Below, piece by piece: positions 55,463-64,000 of a DNA stretch of 64,000 bases. The stretch comes from Lewinellaceae bacterium (GTDB lineage: Bacteria > Bacteroidota > Bacteroidia > Chitinophagales > Saprospiraceae), in NCBI GenBank assembly GCA_020636155.1, contig JACJYM010000011.1, positions 1 to 64,000 of the forward strand, read 5' to 3'. The notes beneath the pieces are model-generated. The model was not told the DNA's origin. It ran no database searches and saw only the letters and a program-made list of their open reading frames with translations. Both the position numbers and the translations under genes were made by a program. Positions within the stretch are counted from its first letter, which is position 1. The number at the start of each line of letters is the position of its first letter.

Positions 55463-58400
55463 ATGAAGAGTTTAAACTTTTTGAAAGGGCTTAGTGTATT
55501 CACTATGCTTGTTTTTATTTTTTCTATAATTAGTCCCACCAGCGGAATAGGACAATGCAACGATTTATACATTGCAGGAGTAATTGATGGGCCACTTACT
55601 GGAGGCGTTCCAAAAGGAGTACAGGTATGTGCCATAAACGATATTGCGGACTTAAGTATATATGGTATTGGAGTAGCGAATAATGGAGGCGGTACCGACG
55701 GACAAGAATATACATTTCCTGCAGTACCACTGTTGGCTGGTGAATGCTTTTTTGTTGCAAGTGAAAGTCCTAATTTCAATGCATGGTTTGGCTGTGATCC
55801 TGATGATACATCTTCGAGTATTGACATGAATGGCGATGACGCAGTAGAGTTATTCTGTAGTGGAAATGTAGTTGATTTATTTGGAGATATCAATACAGAT
55901 GGAACAGGTACAGCATGGGAATATATGGATGGATGGGCAGTAGCCGCTGATATGATGCAAAATACAACCTTTGATCCCGCAGAGTGGACATTCTCAAGCC
56001 CAAATGCATTGGATAATGAAACGACGAATTGTACTGCTGCAACACCATATCCTAACCCGGTATGTCCATGTAATATACAATCATTGGTAGCAGGAACTCA
56101 ATCACTTTGTAATTCGACTGATAATACATATACACAAGAAATAATAGTCACATTTTGCACTGCGCCAAGCACAGGAACCTTGGATGTAAATGGACAAAGC
56201 TTTGCAATCTCTACAAGTCCTCAAACGGTAACTTTAGTGGGACTCATAGCAGATGGGCTACCATTAGATATTACGGCTACTTTTTCTGACGATACCAATT
56301 GTACTTTAACGGAAATAGGGCTAATAACGGCTCCTATATCATGTGCGGTAAGTTGTAGTGATTTATACATTGCGGGAGTGATTGATGGGCCACTTACTGG
56401 AGGAGTTCCAAAAGGAGTACAAGTATGTGCCATTAATGATATCCCGGATTTAAGTATATACGGAATTGGTATAGCAAACAATGGAGGTGGTAGCGATGGA
56501 CAAGAATATACATTTCCTGCAGTACCATTATTGGCTGGCCAATGCTTTTTTGTGGCTAGTGAAAGTACTAGTTTTAATGCTTGGTTTGGCTGTGATCCAG
56601 ATGACACCTCTTCCAGTATAGATTTGAATGGCGATGATGCAGTAGAGTTATTCTGTAGTGGAAATGTAGTTGATTTATTTGGAGATATCAATACAGATGG
56701 AACAGGTACAGCATGGGAATATATGGATGGATGGGCAGTTGCGGCTGATATGATGCAAAATACAACCTTTGATCCTGCAGAGTGGACATTCTCAAGCCCA
56801 AATGCATTGGATGGTGAAACCACCAATGCGACTGCTGCAACACCTTATCCAATACCGGTTTGTACCGATGTTTGCAATATCGATCTGATAGAGTTGGTTG
56901 AAGTTGGTAATTGCGACCCTTTAACCAATACGTATGTAGTTACATTATCAATTACTTATACAAATCCACCACTTACAGGAACTTTGGATGTTAATGGCCA
57001 GAGTTTCTCAATATCTGGAAGCCCTCAGGAGGTAATGTTAGTATTAACTTCTGATGGGAGCCTTGTGAATGTTGTAGCTGGATTTAGTAATGAAACCGAC
57101 TGTACTTTCTCTGCATTAGAATTATTTACAGCGCCTGAACCATGTGGTATTCTTTATGAAGATTGTTTCATTGACAACGGGGATTTTTCAAATTTTGTAG
57201 TAATCAATGACCAAGGTGCAACATCTACAGGCCAATGGAATGCGTCTTTTTCAAATTATGAATTTAATGGCTTTGTGAGTGGAAGTTCGAATGATCAGGC
57301 AGTAGAGTTTTGGACTATTTCTCCATTATTAGAATACCCTTATGCTTCAGCTGGACAATTGTTATTTGATTGGAGTGAAACGTTTGATGATACAGATATC
57401 GAAGTTTTGATATCAACAGACTATATTGGAAGTGGGGATCCTAACGTGGCAACTTGGACTCAACTGTCACTCATTAACGGTCCAGATTTAGCTGGCACAG
57501 AAACGACTGGATCTGAAACCATTGCTATACCTACCGGAGATTTAACGGGATTTTATATCGCATTTAAATATGCAGATGATGCCGCATATTCTAGATGGAG
57601 AATTAGCAATATTGTGGTACAAACTGATGATTGTACCGGATTACCAGAAATAACTATTGTAGATCCTTGTAATTGTAACGATCCACTTAACAATGCGAAC
57701 CCAGATGGTTCGATTAATTGGTTCCACGATTTAATACAGATAACAGGGCCTGCAGGTCAAACTTGGGAAGTAACAGCAGTAGCAGGAACTGCTCCAGCGC
57801 TTGATATGTCTGGCATTACATTTCTTAATATTGGTACGCAATTTACAGAAGTAAGTCCAGGAGTCTATGAGCTTGATATATGGCATCAGTTAGGTGTCGG
57901 TTATAACTTCAATGTGAGTAATGGAACTGACGATTTAATAGCAAGTGGAATTTGTACAGAAGATTGTACATTCTGCGATTTAACTATTAATACAGTTACT
58001 CCAAGTTGTAATGCTGATGGCACATACAGTGTGGATATCTGTTTTGATTACATTGCACCATTTAGTACGGATGTAAATGTAAATATTAATAATGTTGATT
58101 TAGGAGATTATCCTTATCCTGCAAATTCTGGAGAATGCATCACTGTTAATACTGCAATGATTGGTGATGCGACTACTGGGGTACAATTAATCTTAAAAGA
58201 TGCAGCCAGTAGCAATCCTGTTTATATTAGTGAACTGCATTACGACGATAGTGACACTAACGATCCTAATGAGTTTATCGAAATTTCCGGACTTGCCGGA
58301 ACAGACGTAACGGGTTATACTCTTTTATTTTATAATGGAAATGGAGGTACCGTTTATCGTACTGAAAATCTAAGTGGAATTATTGGTGATGATGGTAGTG

Positions 58401-60460
58401 GTTGTGGTACGTTGATAATCACCTCTATGAATAACATTCAAAATGGCTCTCCAGACGGTGTTGCACTTGTGGATCCTTCGGGTATGGTATTAGAATTTAT
58501 TAGTTATGAAGGTACGTTTGTAGCCGTTGGAGGGGCAGCTGATGGAATGACTAGTGTGGACATTGGTGTACAAGAGTCAAACTCCACAATGAATACTTCT
58601 TCATTATCCCTAACAGACGCTGGATGGGTTATTACGAACCCTAATAGTATGGGTATTTTTAACCCAGGTTTATCTTGCAATATGCCATGTGAGGCTATGA
58701 TTACTTTTGATGAGCCACAGTGTTGTACAGCTGATGGTGGAACGGTTTCTAGTACTAGTGATTTAGATATATGTTCGGGTGATGGTGATTCAAATATCAT
58801 CTTGGTAGATGTTACAGATAATGTAAGCATTGATGGAGTGGATGTATCCTGTGGTTTTATATTAACCAATTCTGATGTTGATCCAACCGTTTTATCTACT
58901 GGAATCATTAATATTGGTGAAAACCCTGCCATGATTGATTTGGAAGGAGCAGCACAAGGATCTTGTCAAATATGGTCTATTTGTTGGGAAGGTACTCAGC
59001 CTGTTGTTGCAGAAGGTCAACTTATGTCTACAATAACTGCCTTATGTTTTGATATAAGTGATAATTCAATTGTTGTTAATAAAAACGAAGTGGCAGGTGG
59101 AAGTATTTCAACTGTTGATGTAACTTCAGTTTGTTCAGGGGATGGAGTCGATGATTTGATTAATGTTGATATAATTGACAACTTAGGCATGAATTTCCAA
59201 CTTGTTGTGACTGATGCCAATGGAAATATAGTGGAACTTCCTACAAGTTCGCCAATAAATTTTGAAGGTGGGCAAATTGGTATATGTTACATTTATAATT
59301 TATCCTATGGAGATGGTCTTATTGGACTAGATTTAGGTGCAAATATCGCTGACTTGCAGGGATGTTTTGATTTATCTAATTCAATAGAAGTTACGAAAAA
59401 CCCAATTCCTGTTGTTTCGATTACAAGTAGCAATGCTGATATTTGTGTAGGAGGCACAGTAGCTCTAACTGGAAGCCCTACTGGTGGAATATTTAGTGTA
59501 TCTGGTTCAGGTTCAATTACTAATGATATTCTTACGGCAACTGGGGCAGGTACATTAACGATTACATATACATTTACTGATGCAAATGGTTGTACTGGTA
59601 GTGCTATGCAAACAATTAAGGTTATCAAACCAGAGCTTATTGGGATAACCGAAATTAATGAAGGACTAGAGCCCGGCGAATGTAACGAAGTTGTATTTTT
59701 CAATGACCCATATTTAAATCCTAATAGCCCATGTCAAATTTGTCCAGATCCGATGGGAGTATTACCGGGAGCGGTGACTACACAAACTGGTAATAGTAAT
59801 TATAGTGAGAACCTAGATGCGAATGGCTTTTTAGTAGATTTCACATTGGGAGCTGGTACAGGAACGGCTGGTACAGTAAATTATCAGATAGTAGCGCCGG
59901 TAGATGGAAGTTTAACGTTTGACTTTGTGTACACGAATGCTGAAGCGGCATATTGGGATCCATTCATGATAACTGGGCCAAACGGAACGATAGCAGACAT
60001 TTCGGACTTTGCGACGACAACGTCTACAGGGTCAGGAACCTATTGTGAGGCGGCTCTTGCAGGAGATGCCTTTAACTTTAATCTAAGGACGTTAGATGGT
60101 TTTGGCGGTGGCGAGGCGAAAGCTACGGTACAAAACCTAGCGTTTGTACAAGACTTTTCGGGAGCATGCTACGTATTGACGCAGACAGGTGGCCCTACAT
60201 CGGGTGACATCTTAGATCCAGGCACCTATACAGTGACATGGGAGGCAGTACCGAATACAGTAGCGGATTGCGTATATACACCAGATCCGAATGGTGAGGT
60301 ATTGACCTTTGAGACAGAGATCAATGTATTGCCTTATTCAGGACCAGTGCAGACAGCTTTGACATGTAATGATTTAGTAAATTTATCGTTAGATGAGAAC
60401 TGTGAAGTTAGCATCAATGCGGATTTATTCTTAGAAGGATATTCCTTATGGATGTTATGA
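55463..60460 (+). CDS. Giant secreted adhesin-like multidomain protein, N-terminal reading frame
   Basis: The 1665-residue frame starts with a signal peptide (VFTMLVFIFSIISPTSGIGQ). Two near-identical lamin-tail-type domains follow (about 32-200 and 298-466). A cleaved-adhesin/choice-of-anchor-like jelly roll (about 567-726; EFWTISPLLEYPY, then FDWSETFDDTD) comes next, then a third lamin-tail domain (about 916-1073; PVYISELHYDDSDTNDPNEF). After these are Cys-rich beta modules with a PKD-like segment. The frame ends at 60460 in a probable frameshift; the protein continues on plus frames to the window end. Adhesion or matrix binding is inference. Confidence 0.82.
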   Translation: MKSLNFLKGLSVFTMLVFIFSIISPTSGIGQCNDLYIAGVIDGPLTGGVPKGVQVCAINDIADLSIYGIGVANNGGGTDGQEYTFPAVPLLAGECFFVASESPNFNAWFGCDPDDTSSSIDMNGDDAVELFCSGNVVDLFGDINTDGTGTAWEYMDGWAVAADMMQNTTFDPAEWTFSSPNALDNETTNCTAATPYPNPVCPCNIQSLVAGTQSLCNSTDNTYTQEIIVTFCTAPSTGTLDVNGQSFAISTSPQTVTLVGLIADGLPLDITATFSDDTNCTLTEIGLITAPISCAVSCSDLYIAGVIDGPLTGGVPKGVQVCAINDIPDLSIYGIGIANNGGGSDGQEYTFPAVPLLAGQCFFVASESTSFNAWFGCDPDDTSSSIDLNGDDAVELFCSGNVVDLFGDINTDGTGTAWEYMDGWAVAADMMQNTTFDPAEWTFSSPNALDGETTNATAATPYPIPVCTDVCNIDLIELVEVGNCDPLTNTYVVTLSITYTNPPLTGTLDVNGQSFSISGSPQEVMLVLTSDGSLVNVVAGFSNETDCTFSALELFTAPEPCGILYEDCFIDNGDFSNFVVINDQGATSTGQWNASFSNYEFNGFVSGSSNDQAVEFWTISPLLEYPYASAGQLLFDWSETFDDTDIEVLISTDYIGSGDPNVATWTQLSLINGPDLAGTETTGSETIAIPTGDLTGFYIAFKYADDAAYSRWRISNIVVQTDDCTGLPEITIVDPCNCNDPLNNANPDGSINWFHDLIQITGPAGQTWEVTAVAGTAPALDMSGITFLNIGTQFTEVSPGVYELDIWHQLGVGYNFNVSNGTDDLIASGICTEDCTFCDLTINTVTPSCNADGTYSVDICFDYIAPFSTDVNVNINNVDLGDYPYPANSGECITVNTAMIGDATTGVQLILKDAASSNPVYISELHYDDSDTNDPNEFIEISGLAGTDVTGYTLLFYNGNGGTVYRTENLSGIIGDDGSGCGTLIITSMNNIQNGSPDGVALVDPSGMVLEFISYEGTFVAVGGAADGMTSVDIGVQESNSTMNTSSLSLTDAGWVITNPNSMGIFNPGLSCNMPCEAMITFDEPQCCTADGGTVSSTSDLDICSGDGDSNIILVDVTDNVSIDGVDVSCGFILTNSDVDPTVLSTGIINIGENPAMIDLEGAAQGSCQIWSICWEGTQPVVAEGQLMSTITALCFDISDNSIVVNKNEVAGGSISTVDVTSVCSGDGVDDLINVDIIDNLGMNFQLVVTDANGNIVELPTSSPINFEGGQIGICYIYNLSYGDGLIGLDLGANIADLQGCFDLSNSIEVTKNPIPVVSITSSNADICVGGTVALTGSPTGGIFSVSGSGSITNDILTATGAGTLTITYTFTDANGCTGSAMQTIKVIKPELIGITEINEGLEPGECNEVVFFNDPYLNPNSPCQICPDPMGVLPGAVTTQTGNSNYSENLDANGFLVDFTLGAGTGTAGTVNYQIVAPVDGSLTFDFVYTNAEAAYWDPFMITGPNGTIADISDFATTTSTGSGTYCEAALAGDAFNFNLRTLDGFGGGEAKATVQNLAFVQDFSGACYVLTQTGGPTSGDILDPGTYTVTWEAVPNTVADCVYTPDPNGEVLTFETEINVLPYSGPVQTALTCNDLVNLSLDENCEVSINADLFLEGYSLWML
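55562..56063 (+). repeat. Lamin-tail domain repeat, copy 1
   Basis: A ~500-bp unit repeated 798 bases downstream within the same frame. The centre (55840-55939) is identical to copy 2 over about 100 bases; the ends diverge. Confidence 0.85.
56360..56861 (+). repeat. Lamin-tail domain repeat, copy 2
   Basis: Copy 2 of the in-frame duplication. The matching block is 56638-56737, and silent differences cluster toward the 5' end. Confidence 0.85.
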
Positions 60461-63400
60461 GACAAGATATGCAGTAATGATAGATGGCACCAGATGTAAA
60501 TGGTCAGACAATTACATTGCCATTAGGTAATCACGCAGTGAAAGTAGTAGATAACGTAACAGGAAATAGCTGTTGGGGTAACTTGTTTGTAGAAGACAAG
60601 TTGATACCGGAGATAGCCTGTAGTGATTTTGCAGTAACATGTATAGATGACATACCAGCTGCACCAGTAGTGACGGATGTATCCACATTAGTATTGGCAG
60701 AAGGTGTTACGAATAGTGGGACTACGACCTATACAGGCGTGATGCCAAATGCAGGAGTAGTAACAGATGTAAACATAGTAATAGACATTGAGTTTGGAGG
60801 ATTTGATGAGATGATCACAATCACGTCACCAAGTGGTACTTCAGTATTGGTATGGCCACAATCTCTATCAGGCTGTCCTACATTGAATGTGATAGGCGAT
60901 GACGAAGGAGTAGTAAGAACAACAGGTGCATGTGTAGACTTCAATGATGGAGCGAATGTAAACTTAGAGTTATCGTTTGCAGGATTTGGATTCCCAGGAT
61001 TTGCACAATTGCAGAATTTTGAGGGCGAGCCAATAGGCGGAACATGGACATTAACGATGGGAGGAAACGGAACGATAAACAATATCTCGTTGATATTCAA
61101 TAATGGCTTAGGCTTATTGGTATCAGATGCGTTACCGACAGATCCATGTGGAAATAGCACGTTGACATACAATGACGTAGTAACGAATGTAGGTTGTGCA
61201 GGTGGTGTTAACAAAATCATCACAAGAACATGGGTATTAAAAGATGCTACAGGCAACAGTAGCAGCTGTACACAGACGATCACAGTATACAATATCGAAG
61301 CGAGTGCTTTGACGTATCCGCCATTATTGGTAGAGTTACCATGTAATGCAGGAACAAGTCCAGCGGAGATAGCGTCATATTATGACGATCCAAGTACTAA
61401 GGACAATGTAAACACAAGCATCGTAGAGAACAATGAAGGTTATCCATATGCATATCCAACGTATATGCAAGGAGGACATCCACAGAAAGTAGATACAGAA
61501 GTATGTAAATTGATAGCAAGTTACACAGATCAGAATTTTGCAGCATGTGGCGGAGTATGTGGAGGTAACAAGAAAGTTGTAAGAACCTGGACGATATTAA
61601 ACTGGTGTACATTAGATTTAAAACAGCACGCACAAGTTATAAAAGCAGTAGATAGCGAAGGACCAACGTATACAGCGATGGACTTTGAAGTAAGTACGGA
61701 CCCATGGGGCTGTGCAGCGACAGTAAAAGTACCACATCCGTGGGAATTACATGACAACTGTGATGCGAACCCAACATATTATGTACAAGGATCGCTAGGA
61801 AGCACAGCATTGTGTCCAGGATGTCCAGGCAACAGCAGTGACCAATGGTTATTATTAAATGTACCAAAAGAAGGGTCACCCACACACAGTAAGTTACTAT
61901 GCGACAGATTGTTGTGGAAACGTAACAAAGAAAGACGTAGTATTGACAGTAGTAGATAAGACACCACCGGTAGCGATAGCATTCCAGAACTTAGTAGTAA
62001 GTTTGACAAGCAGCGGCACTGGTAATGACGGTTTTGCGAAGATCTACAACTATCAGATTAGCAACGGAAGTTATGATGGCTGTGAAAAACCAGTACATTT
62101 AGAGATTAGAAGAGACAGTGACAACTGTGGTATCAAAGGAAATGCGACGTACAATGCAGATGGTCACCCACAAGACGGAAGTTCAAACCGACGAGTGCGA
62201 ACTACGATCCAGACAATGGCGAGTATGTAAAATTCTGTTGTGCAGATTTAACAGAAATCGATCCAGTAACGAACGTAAGATACGGTTTAGTAACAGTATG
62301 GTTACGAGTATGGGATGATGGCGACATGGATGGCAAGTACGGAAGTTCAGGTGACAATTACAATGAGACATGGTGTACAGTACGAGTAGAAGACAAGTTA
62401 CCACCAGCGATCGTATGTCCACCGGATGTAGTGTTGACGTGTGATATGGATTACACAGATCTAAGCATGACAGGAGAAGCGACAGCATATGGAACATGTT
62501 CAGGTATCGAAGTAGAGTATGAAGACATCGTCGTGAACTTAGACGCATGTGGATCAGGCTTTGTACAAAGAAGATGGAGAGTAAAAGGAAGTACAGGAAT
62601 CTTCTGCACACAGCGAATAGATTTGACACCATTGACACCATTTGATGGCAAAGTAAACTGGCCAAAAGATAAGGAAGTAAACGGCTGTCCTAACAATGTA
62701 GATTCAGGAGTACCAACATGGACAGCAGGCCCATGTGATATCATCGGATATTCAGTAGAGACAGACACGTTCAAATTTGAGGACGGAGCATGTTTCAAAT
62801 TAGTGAATCACTGGACAGTAATCGACTGGTGTCAATATACACCGAATGCAGCAGGCTGGAATGGAGAAGGATACTACACGCATACACAGATTATCAAAGT
62901 ATTTGATGATACGAAACCAGTATTATCAGACTGTGAAGACAAGATGTTTGGGGTAGATGCGAATTGTGAGCATGTATTGACATTGACAAACAGTGCCCAT
63001 GATGATGGAAGTGCGAACTGTCCTACAGGATGGTTAAAATGGCAAGTATTTGTAGACCTATGGGCAGATGGAACGAACGACTATGAGTTCAGTAGTTTCT
63101 TACCAAGTAGTGATACAAATCCAACGAACGATACGAATGGTAATGGAATAAATGACATGTATGTAAAACCAACGGCAAATGATGGCGAAGTAAGTGTGAC
63201 GATACCAGAAGTAATAAGTGGAAGCATGAGCAATCACAAAGTAGTATGGAAGGTAACAGACGGATGTGGCAATGTAACAAGTTGTACATACAACGTGATG
63301 GTAGTAGATAAGAAAGATCCAACGCCATACTGTGTAGATATCAGCAGTGCAGTGATGGAGAATGGACAAGTAGAATTGTGGGCGAGTGATTTCAACAAGA

Positions 63401-64000
63401 ATTCATTTGACAATTGTACAGCTCAAGAAGACCTATGGTACACATTTGAAGAAATGCATCCGGTAATCAATGATACGATCATATCAAACAAATTGGTAAA
63501 TATCAATGTACCGCATTACTTCAAAGGCCAAGGAGTATTTGTAGACTTCTACCCAGCGACGAAAGCAACTACAAAAACAAGTTATGAAGCAGGCGAGATC
63601 CAATTGTGGAAGCCAGAGTTACAAAGCAGTGCGATGGTATTCACATGTGATGACCTACCAGTAGCGAAAGTACGCATGACAGTATGGGATGAGAAATTGA
63701 ACTCAGACTTCTGTGTAGTATACTTATCATTGGTAGACAACCAACATGCATGTAATCCTCCAGGAGGAAGCAGAATTGCAGGAACAGTAGCAAATGAAGG
63801 CGCTGTAGGATTAAGTGGAGCTACAGTATACTTAGATGCAAACAGCATTGAGTATCCAAAAGTAGAATCAACAGATAATGGAGGAGAGTATGCATTTGAA
63901 AGCAATACACACGGTATGGATTATGCGGTTAGTGCAAGTCATGATGTAGACTACAGAAATGGAGTAAGTACATTAGACTTAGTATTAATCCAGAGACATA
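60443..64000 (+). pseudogene. Giant adhesin, C-terminal continuation across four frameshifts (3' end outside window)
   Basis: Translation continues in other frames after likely indels at 60442-60443, 60486-60487, 61873-61875 and 62187-62189; the last frame is open to 64000. The domains are a P-domain/proprotein-convertase-like jelly roll (about 60690-61110; GVVTDVNIVIDIEF, then GGTWTLTMGG), two HYR-like stretches (DKTPPVAIAF; DKLPPAIVCPPDVVLTC), Cys/Trp-rich modules, a carboxypeptidase-regulatory-like module (about 63766-63930) and a final DYRNGVSTLDLVLIQRH. The last element resembles the dockerin-like segment often found just before a T9SS sorting domain, which would lie outside. Intact pieces are 60484-61959 and 61859-62230. 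Confidence 0.75.

Noticed and set aside
60439..62190. Programmed ribosomal frameshifting
   Set aside because: The sites share no slippery heptamer or downstream structure and differ in direction (+ and -), which fits indels better.
61397..63369. Minus-strand His/Leu-rich frames in the adhesin C-terminal region
   Set aside because: They are antisense shadows caused by the GTA/ACA/GCA-rich coding on the plus strand.
55463..64000. CRISPR or tandem satellite array
   Set aside because: The repeats are domain-sized, in frame and coding; no short regular spacer pattern occurs.

Overview
The window is 64 kb of AT-rich DNA from a member of the Bacteroidota, most like the Saprospiria/Saprospiraceae (inference from gene content). 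Supporting signs are type IX secretion (T9SS) C-terminal sorting domains, large multidomain surface proteins with SprB-like, lamin-tail and P-domain modules, LytTR/LytS-type two-component genes, DUF4175 and DUF4783 proteins, weak Shine-Dalgarno sequences, and several TAnnTTTG -7 promoter elements. There are two tRNA genes (Cys-GCA, Leu-GAG) and no rRNA, CRISPR array, insertion sequence or prophage.

Layout. 0-9 kb holds a TonB-C protein cut by the left edge, a GT-C-like membrane protein, rhodanese plus prfA, tRNA-Cys, hemN and a LytTR/LytS pair. 9-14 kb is a peptide-type ABC importer (binding lipoprotein and two permeases, no ATPase in the window), a small protein and a DUF4783 protein. 14-23 kb has gpmI, then a minus-strand block of ClC exchanger, beta-carbonic anhydrase, bestrophin, sterol-desaturase-like enzyme and MscS, followed by a group III truncated haemoglobin with an Rrf2 regulator. 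22.5-37 kb is housekeeping and envelope: 5-formyl-THF cyclo-ligase, OsmC, pirin, ybeY with an RsbW-like ATPase and DUF4175, a c-type-haem lipoprotein, two PH-domain membrane proteins, acyl-CoA ligase, hflX, a broken acyl-CoA dehydrogenase and an AI-2E family permease. 37-42 kb carries T9SS cargo, including a metalloprotease/beta-helix protein split by one in-frame TAG. 43-47.5 kb is a surface lipoprotein, ECF sigma factor and barrel-type membrane protein module. 47.5-55 kb has asnB (frameshifted), another ABC permease, asnS, an ArsC-fold protein, tatC and two uncharacterised genes. 55.5-64 kb is one giant secreted adhesin that runs off the right edge.

The genes of most interest as systems are the sigma/lipoprotein/barrel module, whose last protein appears to join an inner-membrane helix to an outer-membrane barrel, and the ClC-carbonic anhydrase-bestrophin cluster, which looks like a chloride/bicarbonate handling unit. 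At least ten reading-frame disruptions occur (three in the acyl-CoA dehydrogenase, one in asnB, one in a small membrane gene, four in the giant adhesin, and one nonsense codon). Most frameshifts lie in short homopolymers, so residual assembly error is as likely as real decay.
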